A DNA stretch of 30,201 nucleotides, from contig DATEDC010000244.1 in NCBI GenBank assembly GCA_035286585.1, positions 1 through 30,201 on the forward strand, read 5' to 3'. This DNA is from DSOS01 sp035286585. Its GTDB lineage: Bacteria > Chloroflexota > Anaerolineae > Anaerolineales > UBA4823. Within the stretch, counting starts at the first letter, position 1. The number at the start of each line of letters is the position of its first letter. The notes under the pieces are model-generated. The model made no database searches. It had not been told where the DNA came from and was given only the letters and a program-made list of their open reading frames with translations. Position numbers and translations under genes: made by a program. This document shows, in pieces, positions 16,603 to 23,399 of the stretch.

Positions 16603-16670
16603 TTACAATTGTCATTAGTGCGGTGTATTAATCGAATTTTTATCTATTTTGTAATATTATTGTAATTACA
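16603..16670 (+). promoter_or_regulatory. AT-rich upstream region of msrPQ with repeated TTGTAAT boxes
   Basis: TTACAATTGTCA at 16603-16614 contains an inverted TTGTAA copy. TTGTAAT is repeated at 16649-16655 and 16660-16666, 11 nt (one helical turn) apart. TGTAATTACA at 16661-16670 is a perfect palindrome. TAATAT at 16652-16657 could be a -10 box with a weak TTAATC at 16628-16633. The pattern suggests a regulated promoter, but no factor can be named. Confidence 0.3.
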
Positions 16671-16702
16671 TCCTGGTAAACTATTCGCAGGAGGATTCTC
16701 GT

Positions 16703-17659
16703 ATGATAAAGATCAAACCATCTGAGATAACGCCTGAGGATGTTTATATCAATCGCCGGCAGTTTATGAAAGCCAGCGGGTTGATCGCCGGCGCGTTCGC
16801 CCTGGCGGCTTGTGGATTGGATCTACCTGAAACCGATGAGTCTGCCAGCGAATCTGGCAGTGATGTTGCGGCTTCTTCTTCGGGGCAGGATACTGACGAA
16901 CTGAGTGACAGGGTGAATTCGTACGAAGATATCACCAATTACAACAATTATTATGAATTCACCACGGATAAACAAGGCGTGGCTCGCCTGGCAAGAGATT
17001 TCGTCACCCGACCGTGGACGGTAGAAGTGGGTGGACTGGTGCGCAACCCGAAAACATATGATATCGATGACATTCTACAGAGGTTCCCGCGTGAAGAGCG
17101 CATCTACAGGCTACGCTGCGTGGAAGGCTGGTCCATGGTCATTCCCTGGATGGGATTTCAGCTAAACAAGCTGCTCAAGGAGGTCGAGCCGCTTGCCGAG
17201 GCTCGATACGTCCGCTTTGAAACCATCTATGCTCCCGACCAGATGCCGGGTCAGAAAGTCAATTGGTATAACTGGCCCTATGTGGAAGGTCTGCGGCTGG
17301 ATGAGGCCATGAACGATCTCACCATTCTCTCCACCGGCCTGTATGGCAAAGAACTGCTGCCTCAAAATGGGGCTCCGCTCCGCCTGGTGGTGCCCTGGAA
17401 ATACGGTTTTAAGAGCATAAAAGCCATCGTTAAGATCGATCTGGTTACGGAAATGCCTGTGTCGCTGTGGATGGCGGCTGCGCGTCACGAGTACGGTTTT
17501 TACGCCAATGTAAACCCGGAAGTGGACCACCCGCGCTGGTCGCAAGCGACGGAGCGGCGGATTGGGGAATTGGGTCGTCGTAAGACCTTGATGTTCAACG
17601 GCTACGCCGAGGAGGTGGTTGATTTATACGCGGACCTGGATTTGAGCGTATATTATTAA
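16703..17659 (+). CDS. msrP: Protein-methionine-sulfoxide reductase, molybdopterin catalytic subunit
   Basis: MsrP (YedY) repairs oxidised methionines in extracytoplasmic proteins, using a Mo-molybdopterin centre reduced by MsrQ. The 318-residue product has a twin-arginine signal (R18-R19, NRRQFMKASG) and a hydrophobic stretch ending in ALAAC (Cys37), which looks like a lipobox. A Ser/Asp-rich linker follows (about residues 40-70). The family's conserved molybdenum-ligand region RLRCVEGWSMVIPW contains C139. RLVVPWKYGFKSIKAI is also typical of the family. AGGAGG precedes the ATG. The next gene encodes the matching membrane partner. The lipobox after a Tat signal is unlike the soluble E. coli enzyme and suggests membrane anchoring in a cell without a true periplasm. 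Confidence 0.94.
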   Translation: MIKIKPSEITPEDVYINRRQFMKASGLIAGAFALAACGLDLPETDESASESGSDVAASSSGQDTDELSDRVNSYEDITNYNNYYEFTTDKQGVARLARDFVTRPWTVEVGGLVRNPKTYDIDDILQRFPREERIYRLRCVEGWSMVIPWMGFQLNKLLKEVEPLAEARYVRFETIYAPDQMPGQKVNWYNWPYVEGLRLDEAMNDLTILSTGLYGKELLPQNGAPLRLVVPWKYGFKSIKAIVKIDLVTEMPVSLWMAAARHEYGFYANVNPEVDHPRWSQATERRIGELGRRKTLMFNGYAEEVVDLYADLDLSVYY

Positions 17660-17678
17660 TTCGCAGCCAGAAATCATC

Positions 17679-18371
17679 ATGAAGCTACTGAAATTTTCAC
17701 CCCTTCAATGGGTCGTTCATCTGGGCTCCCTGACGCCGCTGGCAGTTCTGATCGTGGACGCGATGCGGGATAACTTGAGCGCAAATCCTATCCAGGATGT
17801 GACTTTCCGGACCGGCAAAACTGCATTGGTGTTGCTGGTGCTATCCTTGGCCGCGACTCCGGTGAACACCATCTTTGGCTATCGCCAGGCGCTCAAAGTG
17901 CGCCGCGCCCTGGGGTTATACGCATTCTTCTACGTCAGCCTGCATTTTTTGATTTTCGTCGGCTTGGATTACACATTCGACCTCGAGCTGATCTATGCGG
18001 CTATCGCAGAGAAACGTTATGCACGGGTGGGTTTCAGCGCGGCGCTGATCTTACTGCCCCTGGCAATCACCTCTACGAAAAGCTGGATGAGGCGTCTGGG
18101 GAAGCGTTGGAAGCAGTTGCATCGCCTGGTGTATCTTGCCGCACTGCTGGCTTTTATCCATTATTTGTGGTTGGTGAAAGCGGATATACGCGAGCCACTT
18201 GCCTATGGGGGAGTCATCGGATTACTGCTTATCGCGCGTTTACCATTCGTACGCCGCTGGGCAACCAACTTGCGTTTAACGTTGAAATCGAGGCTCGCCA
18301 ATCCAAAAAGAGGACCAGGAAAACCAATGATCCGGGGGAATAATAGCGCTATCGAGAAGCAAAACGCTTAG
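17679..18371 (+). CDS. msrQ: Protein-methionine-sulfoxide reductase heme-binding membrane subunit
   Basis: MsrQ (YedZ) is a ferric-reductase-like membrane protein that passes electrons from the quinone pool or cytoplasmic flavin to MsrP. The 230-residue product has about six hydrophobic segments. Histidines that could bind heme b sit in membrane segments: FYVSLHFLIFVG, and RWKQLHRLVYLAALLAFIHYLW with two. Family features include FRTGKTALVLLVLSLAATPVNTI near the start. The gene lies 19 nt after msrP, and the two are almost always adjacent. The ATG at 17679 has only a weak ribosome binding site. A short inverted repeat (GAGGCA/TGCCTC, 18373-18398) follows the stop codon without a T-run. Confidence 0.92.
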   Translation: MKLLKFSPLQWVVHLGSLTPLAVLIVDAMRDNLSANPIQDVTFRTGKTALVLLVLSLAATPVNTIFGYRQALKVRRALGLYAFFYVSLHFLIFVGLDYTFDLELIYAAIAEKRYARVGFSAALILLPLAITSTKSWMRRLGKRWKQLHRLVYLAALLAFIHYLWLVKADIREPLAYGGVIGLLLIARLPFVRRWATNLRLTLKSRLANPKRGPGKPMIRGNNSAIEKQNA

Positions 18372-18454
18372 CGAGGCAAGCGCAGTGACAGCTGCCTCAG
18401 TTGTCCCAAACCGTGTCTGACGGCGAATTTGGATAACATCTATCAAGAAAATAG

Positions 18455-18483
18455 TTGACTCAGGGGTGTTTTTTTGCTATACT
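18455..18483 (+). promoter_or_regulatory. Strong sigma-70 promoter of the lacI-type regulator and sugar operon
   Basis: TTGACT at 18455-18460 and TATACT at 18478-18483 are separated by exactly 17 nt, each with five of six consensus bases. This is the best promoter in the window. Transcription would start near 18490, inside the tandem palindromes described next. Confidence 0.8.
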
Positions 18484-18508
18484 AACACGTGTTACTAACG
18501 CGTGTTAG
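18482..18508 (+). promoter_or_regulatory. Tandem LacI-type operators
   Basis: Two adjacent palindromes with a central CG overlap the end of the -10 box and the predicted transcription start. TAACACGTGTTA (18483-18494) is perfect; CTAACGCGTGTTAG (18495-18508) has one mismatched pair. Central CG and this size are typical of LacI/GalR-family operators. The position would block the promoter, so the regulator probably represses its own transcription. No copy was noticed immediately before the binding-protein gene at 19695, so the sugar genes are probably read through from this promoter. Confidence 0.75.
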
Positions 18509-18517
18509 TCGATTAGC

Positions 18518-19621
18518 ATGATGAAGCCCAGGCGAGTGACCAGCCAGGATGTTGCTGATGCGGCAGGCGTCTCCAGGACAACGGTGTCTCTGGTGATCAA
18601 TAAAGTCCCAGGCGCTCAGATCAGCGAAGAGACCCGCCGCCGCGTCATCGCGGCCGCGTTGGAGCTGGGTTATGTGCCTGACGCGGCTGCGCGAGCGCTG
18701 GTCAGCCGCCGCTCCCAAATCATCGGCCTGGTGCTTGCCAGGAGACCGGGTCAGGTCGCGACGGATGGGTTCTTAACCCAAATGCTGGATGGATTGCTGG
18801 AGGTCGTCCACAATTCAGACTTGCGCCTGTTGTTTGATATCGTAGATCCTGAGCATCAAAAGAAAGCCTACCTGGAACTGGTGCGGGCAAAACATATCGA
18901 TGGCATTATCCTCTCCGGACCGCGCTTTGATGATGAGGCTCTATTAGCTTTGGAGAAGGATAAAGTACCGGTGGTGTTAATTGGGCGTTTGCCGGGCAGC
19001 GACATCCCCTCGGTCGATATCGACAATTGCTCTGCTGCCCGCACTGCTGTCGAGCATTTAATCAAATTAGGACATTCACGCATTGCATGTATAACGAACG
19101 CATCGCTTTCCTATACGGCTGCCGCGGATCGATTGACAGGGTACCGAACTGCCCTGGAGGGGGCGGGTATACCGTACGATCAGAGATTGGTTCGTTTTGG
19201 CGATTTTAACGTCGAGAGCGGTTACAAGCAAATGCACATCCTGCTGAATAAAAAGGTTCACTTTACCGCGATCTTCGTCGCCAGCGATGAGGTTGCGTTG
19301 GGCGTAAAAGCAGCTATTCGCGAGCACGGGTTGAGAATACCACAGGACATTGCCATGGTAGCCTTCGATGATCTGCCCATCTCAGCCTATGTTGACCCTC
19401 CTCTGACGACGATAGCTGTACCCGCGGTCCAATTAGCCCGTCAGGCAAGCGCCATGCTGATCAAATTGCTAAAAAATGAAGAATTGTCTCACCGGCAGTT
19501 GATCTTGAATTCATCCCTCCAGATTCGCATGTCGTGTGGCGCAAAGTTGATGGATACTAACAGGGTACAGTCTAGGCACCAAAACAACCTTTCAGTAAAT
19601 AAAGGAGGCAGTATCGAATAA
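18518..19621 (+). CDS. LacI-family transcriptional regulator
   Basis: This is a cytoplasmic DNA-binding repressor that responds to a sugar or sugar phosphate. The N-terminal helix-turn-helix is textbook LacI (VTSQDVADAAGVSRTTVSLVINK, about residues 5-28), followed by the hinge region (ALELGYVPDAAARALVSRRSQIIGLV). A periplasmic-binding-protein-like sensor domain makes up the rest, with typical SVDIDNCSAARTAVEHLIKLGH, AIFVASDEVALGVKAAIREHGLRIP and VAFDDLPISAYVDPPLTTI. The start is ATG at 18518 or 18521. No Shine-Dalgarno is visible, and the predicted leader is only about 28 nt. It stands directly upstream of a sugar ABC transporter and trehalose synthase, so the effector is probably an alpha-glucoside. 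That is inference. Confidence 0.93.
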   Translation: MMKPRRVTSQDVADAAGVSRTTVSLVINKVPGAQISEETRRRVIAAALELGYVPDAAARALVSRRSQIIGLVLARRPGQVATDGFLTQMLDGLLEVVHNSDLRLLFDIVDPEHQKKAYLELVRAKHIDGIILSGPRFDDEALLALEKDKVPVVLIGRLPGSDIPSVDIDNCSAARTAVEHLIKLGHSRIACITNASLSYTAAADRLTGYRTALEGAGIPYDQRLVRFGDFNVESGYKQMHILLNKKVHFTAIFVASDEVALGVKAAIREHGLRIPQDIAMVAFDDLPISAYVDPPLTTIAVPAVQLARQASAMLIKLLKNEELSHRQLILNSSLQIRMSCGAKLMDTNRVQSRHQNNLSVNKGGSIE

Positions 19622-19694
19622 TTTCCAAAACCGGGTAAGTGAACGACATGATCCAGATAACGGATAAGCCAATAATCTAAGAAGGAGAAGTCAA

Positions 19695-21053
19695 ATGAAG
19701 ACCCAAAAAATGCTGTTCAAGCTGTTTATCCTCCTGGTAGGATTATCCATGCTCCTCGCCGCCTGTCGACCTGCACAACCAACCGCAGCGCCGACAACTC
19801 AACCCCCTCCACCACCAGTGGAGACTGCACCGCCTGCGGAAACGCAACCTCCGGTCGTGGCTCCGGCGATCGACTGTATGGGGGCTGCGGCAGGGGACGA
19901 GCTGACGGTGATGTACCAGTGGTCCGGGGCGGAGGAGGAGAAGATCAATGCGATCTTCAAGCCGTTCGTGGACGCCTGCGGGGTGAGCATCGTAGCCGAG
20001 TCGACACGGGATGCGGCGGTACTGGACACGCGGGTGAAGAGCGATGCGCCGGACCTGTTGTTCTGGCCGACGACTGCGCCGCTGACGCTGTACACGGACC
20101 AGCTCCAAGACCTGGGGCAGTTGGGGGCGAGTGCGGCGAACTACGCCGGGTTCTGGGTGGAGCTTGGGTCTGTAAGCGGTCGCTGGCTGGCTTTGCCGGT
20201 GAAGGCGGACATCAAGTCGATCATCTGGTACAGCCCGGTGCAGTTCGAGGCGTTTGGGTATACGGTGCCGACCACGTTTGCGGAGCTGGACGCCCTGGTG
20301 GAGCAGATGGTGGCGGATGGCAACGTGCCGTGGAGCACGGGCTTTGAGAGCGGGGCGGCGACGGGCTGGACGGGATCGGACTTCATTCAGGACCTGCTGT
20401 TGGTGCAGCAGGGGCCTGAGTACGTGATGGGTCTGATCTCTGGGGATGTAGCCTACGACGATGCGGGTGTGGTCCAGGCGTACGAGACCTACGTGAAGTG
20501 GGCCTCGGACGAGACGTACACGGTAGGGGGAGCGACGGGTACGGTGAACACGCCGTTCCTGGATGCGATCTACAAAGTGTTCTCAGACCCGCCGGAAGCG
20601 ATGATGGTGAAGCAGTCCGGGTTTGCAGGAGGAGAAGTGGCCAAGCAGTTCCCCGACCTGGAATACGGGGTGGACTACGACTTCTTCGCCTTCCCCGGAG
20701 CGCAAGGGATGCAGGGCGGGGCAGACTTCCTGATGGCGTTTGGGGATTCTGCTGCGGCACGAGCGATGGTGGCTTACCTGACCAGCGCGGAAGGCGCCTC
20801 AGCCTGGGCTCGAGCTGGCTTCGACCTCTCGCCAAATAAATGGGCGACAGGCAAGTATACGGATGTACAGCTGGCAAAGAAAGCCGCAGCGTTAGCGGGA
20901 GCTGCGGGTTTCACGCCTGACCTGGGCGACACCGTTCCTGCGCCGTTTGGCGAGGCGGAGTGGCGTGCGATCATCGAAGCGGTGCAAGGCGGCGATATCG
21001 CCACAGCTCTGGCAGCTGCAGCAACTGCTCAAACTGAGGGGTTGAGCCAATAA
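19695..21053 (+). CDS. Sugar ABC transporter substrate-binding lipoprotein (SBP family 1)
   Basis: This is the extracytoplasmic receptor for a sugar importer. The 452-residue product has a lipoprotein signal with lipobox LLAAC (Cys24), then a Pro/Thr-rich linker (about residues 26-56) like the one on the peptide-binding protein earlier in the window. The SBP_bac_1 fold follows, with typical stretches LTVMYQWSGAEEEKINAIFKPF and VPTTFAELDALVEQMVADG. Two cysteines near the mature N-terminus (IDC, DAC) could form a disulfide. AAGGAGAAG precedes the ATG. Between about 19860 and 20760 the codon style shifts sharply, with Thr mostly ACG and many GTG and GCG codons, unlike the rest of the window. Context suggests maltose, trehalose or another alpha-glucoside as ligand. 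Confidence 0.9.
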   Translation: MKTQKMLFKLFILLVGLSMLLAACRPAQPTAAPTTQPPPPPVETAPPAETQPPVVAPAIDCMGAAAGDELTVMYQWSGAEEEKINAIFKPFVDACGVSIVAESTRDAAVLDTRVKSDAPDLLFWPTTAPLTLYTDQLQDLGQLGASAANYAGFWVELGSVSGRWLALPVKADIKSIIWYSPVQFEAFGYTVPTTFAELDALVEQMVADGNVPWSTGFESGAATGWTGSDFIQDLLLVQQGPEYVMGLISGDVAYDDAGVVQAYETYVKWASDETYTVGGATGTVNTPFLDAIYKVFSDPPEAMMVKQSGFAGGEVAKQFPDLEYGVDYDFFAFPGAQGMQGGADFLMAFGDSAAARAMVAYLTSAEGASAWARAGFDLSPNKWATGKYTDVQLAKKAAALAGAAGFTPDLGDTVPAPFGEAEWRAIIEAVQGGDIATALAAAATAQTEGLSQ

Positions 21054-21073
21054 CCTTCAGGCTGTTCGTTCTC

Positions 21074-21105
21074 GCGGTGCTGGAGTCTATAGACTCCAGC
21101 ACCGC
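21074..21105 (+). repeat. 32-nt perfect palindrome between binding protein and permease genes
   Basis: GCGGTGCTGGAGTC (21074-21087) and its exact complement (21092-21105) flank a central TATA, so the whole 32 nt is a perfect palindrome. It starts 21 nt after the binding-protein stop codon, and no T-run follows. As RNA it would form a 14-bp hairpin with a 4-nt loop. It probably stabilises the binding-protein mRNA or limits read-through, but it could also be a protein-binding site. Confidence 0.7.
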
Positions 21106-21138
21106 TGGATAAAGGTTATCTACCAGAGGAGAGCCGGC

Positions 21139-22053
21139 ATGTCAACAGCCAAAATTATGCAACAGGGAAAAGTAGTTCCCTGGTTATATATTCTCCCTGC
21201 ATTGCTGGTCATTGTTATCTTTATCGTCTATCCGGTTGTCAACACGACGGTTCTCAGCTTCCGTGATAGGACTGGTGAACGACCCGCCTCCATTGCGTGT
21301 ATACCTGGTGAGACCTGTTGGGGAGTCTTTGAGAATTACCGTTATACACTGACAAACCCCGAAATGGTCACTGCGCTGCGAAACAATGCTTTATGGCTGC
21401 TGGTGATGGTACCCCTGACAGTGGCCGCGGGTTTACTGGTGGCTGTGCTGGCGGATAAGGTGGGCTATGAGAGTCTGGTTAAAGCGGTCATCTTTATGCC
21501 GATGGCGATCTCATTCATCGGGGCAGGCGTGATCTGGCGTTTCATGTATGCGATTGAAGCAGGTCAGGCGAATCAGATCGGCTTGCTGAATGGGATCCTG
21601 GTGAAGCTTGGTGCTCAACCAGTTGCGTGGCTCAGCACAGCCGGGATTAACAATTTCGCCTTGATGGTGGTCGGCACCTGGCTGTGGGCGGGGTTTTGCA
21701 TGACGATTCTCTCTGCGGCATTGAAAGGTTTGCCCACCGAGGTGTTGGAAGCCGCGCGCGTGGATGGAGCAACTGAGTGGCATCTATTCTGGCGCGTGAT
21801 GGTCCCGATGATCCTGCCCACCATTACGGTGGTTACCACAACGATGGTAATCATCATCCTGAAGATATTTGACATTGTATTCGTGATGACGGGTGGGAAT
21901 TTTGGCACTGAAGTCATCGCCAACCGAATGTTCAAGCTGATCGTCACCGATAAGGGTCGCTCAACAGCTATCGCGGTCTTTCTGCTAATCTTGACTATAC
22001 CTCTGATGATCTACAATGTGCACCGGTTCCGCCAGGAGGAGGCCATGCGATGA
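21139..22053 (+). CDS. Sugar ABC transporter permease (MalF/UgpA-like)
   Basis: This is one of two membrane subunits of the sugar importer, 304 residues with six hydrophobic segments. The start PWLYILPALLVIVIFIVYPVVNT is typical of the family. The cytoplasmic coupling motif EAARVDGATEWHLFWRVMVP is clear, and the sequence ends at YNVHRFRQEEAMR. The first extracytoplasmic loop carries a cysteine pair (C54 and C60, IACIPGETCWG) that could form a disulfide. GAGGAGAG precedes the ATG. The stop codon overlaps the next start (ATGA), so the two permeases are translationally coupled. No ATPase gene lies in this cluster; a shared MsiK/UgpC-type ATPase elsewhere in the genome is likely. Confidence 0.93.
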   Translation: MSTAKIMQQGKVVPWLYILPALLVIVIFIVYPVVNTTVLSFRDRTGERPASIACIPGETCWGVFENYRYTLTNPEMVTALRNNALWLLVMVPLTVAAGLLVAVLADKVGYESLVKAVIFMPMAISFIGAGVIWRFMYAIEAGQANQIGLLNGILVKLGAQPVAWLSTAGINNFALMVVGTWLWAGFCMTILSAALKGLPTEVLEAARVDGATEWHLFWRVMVPMILPTITVVTTTMVIIILKIFDIVFVMTGGNFGTEVIANRMFKLIVTDKGRSTAIAVFLLILTIPLMIYNVHRFRQEEAMR

Positions 22054-23267
22054 AACCCTTTTCTGGTTTGAACAATTTCTTTCGCAAGCTTCCCGTAAAC
22101 CTTTCGGTTCTCGTTCTTGCCGTGTTGTGGATTGTTCCGACTCTGGGCATTTTCATCACCTCCTTTCGCAGCAGAGAGGCGGTTCGATCCTCGGGTTGGT
22201 GGACTGTTTTAACGCCTCAGTCAACTGAAGGTCAGGAAACATACAACCAATACTGTGGTGAATGTCATGGTCCGGATGGGGATTTAATCGCCGAGGCAAA
22301 TTTAGCTGATCCGGAGCTGGTGGCGAAGTATCCGCGTTCGAACCGTCTGCTGGCTATGCTGCGGGCTGAAATCAATGGCGATCCTCACCTTCCAGACCCT
22401 CCGCTACCTGCCAATCCAAATGAAGCGCTCGATCTGCTCGCCCCCATTCTGACCTACATGGGTACGCTGGCGGGTAGCGATAGCTCGGGAACTGTTGGCC
22501 TGACGCTGCGCAATTACGCGGATGCCCTGGTTGGATATAAGGGGACCCAAGACTACCTTACAGATTGTGAGCAAGGCGTGGAAAGCGCTCTAGCCAAGTT
22601 CGATTGTAATTCCAGCGATCTGTTGAATCCTGAAGGTATGGGCCAGGCTTTCTTAAATACGCTGTATGTATCAATACCTTCTGCGCTGCTGCCTATTTTG
22701 TTTGCTGCCTTCGCGGCATATGCATTTGCGTGGATGGAGTTTCGTGGGCGGATGTGGATTTTTGCCCTCCTGGTTGGCTTACAGGTGGTGCCATTGCAGA
22801 TGGCACTGGTGCCGATCGCCCAAATTTATTCTCAAATCGGGCTGCAAAGTACCTTCCTGGGGATTTGGTTATTTCACACCGGCTTTGGATTGCCCTATGC
22901 GATTTACCTGATGCGCAATTTTTTAGGCGGTTTACCGCGGGAAGTCTTTGAATCTATTTACATCGATGGCGCAAATCACTGGACAGCCTTTTGGAAATTG
23001 GCTTTACCTCTTTCTGTCCCTGCGATCGCCTCTTTGGGTATCTTCCAGTTCTTGTGGATCTGGAATGACTTTTTGGTGGCGAAGATATTTTTAACCACTA
23101 ATCCAGTGCTCACCGTTCAGATAACCAACTTGATTGATCCACGAGGCGGAAACTGGCACATCTTGACGGGCGCAGCATTCCTGTCCTTCATTGTCCCGAT
23201 GCTGGTGTTCTTCGGTCTGCAACGCTTCTTCGTGCGCGGGTTGACTGCCGGCTCTGTCAAAGGTTAA
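22050..23267 (+). CDS. Sugar ABC transporter permease (MalG-like) with inserted cytochrome c domain
   Basis: This is the second membrane subunit of the sugar importer. At 405 residues it is over 100 longer than usual (about 275-300). Residues 16-39 form the first membrane segment, followed by the family loop start RSSGWWTVL. Residues about 57-143 then match a class I cytochrome c: GQETYNQYCGECHGPDG with C69, C72 and H73 as the heme-attachment site, and ending in LLAPILTYMGTLAG like a cytochrome c C-terminal helix. The usual distal Met position reads DPHLPDP, so H113 may be the second heme ligand. Permease sequence resumes at GLTLRNYADAL, with another cysteine pair (C173, C186), and membrane segments follow from GMGQAFLNTLYVSIP. 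The coupling motif around E298 (EVFESIYIDGANHWTAFW) is intact. The loop faces outward, where heme c is attached. Function of the insert is unknown; redox sensing or gating is an inference. Confidence 0.9.
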   Translation: MKPFSGLNNFFRKLPVNLSVLVLAVLWIVPTLGIFITSFRSREAVRSSGWWTVLTPQSTEGQETYNQYCGECHGPDGDLIAEANLADPELVAKYPRSNRLLAMLRAEINGDPHLPDPPLPANPNEALDLLAPILTYMGTLAGSDSSGTVGLTLRNYADALVGYKGTQDYLTDCEQGVESALAKFDCNSSDLLNPEGMGQAFLNTLYVSIPSALLPILFAAFAAYAFAWMEFRGRMWIFALLVGLQVVPLQMALVPIAQIYSQIGLQSTFLGIWLFHTGFGLPYAIYLMRNFLGGLPREVFESIYIDGANHWTAFWKLALPLSVPAIASLGIFQFLWIWNDFLVAKIFLTTNPVLTVQITNLIDPRGGNWHILTGAAFLSFIVPMLVFFGLQRFFVRGLTAGSVKG

Positions 23268-23399
23268 ACGTAGGCTGCTCTATATTTATGTCTTGAAACT
23301 TGGATAGGCGGGTTTTGAGCGTGCTTGGCGTAGCCGAGACCATTGATGCTATCGTCTCGCGCTTCTCTCGCTCTATACTTGTTGGGCTTAAATGCTTCG

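Noticed and set aside
20383..20877. 164-codon Pro/Arg/Ser-rich frame on the - strand in the sugar-binding gene
   Set aside because: It arises from the GC-rich codon style on the opposite strand and has low-complexity composition.
22218..22478. The cytochrome c segment as a frameshift, gene fusion or assembly chimera
   Set aside because: The frame is continuous, permease sequence resumes in order on both sides, and codon style matches the flanks, so a true domain insertion is more likely. Read-level checking was not possible.
23268..23399. Possible promoter or terminator between the MalG-like gene and treS
   Set aside because: Only a short CTTGGC/GCCGAG hairpin without a T-run and no convincing -35/-10 pair were found, so the genes are treated as one operon.
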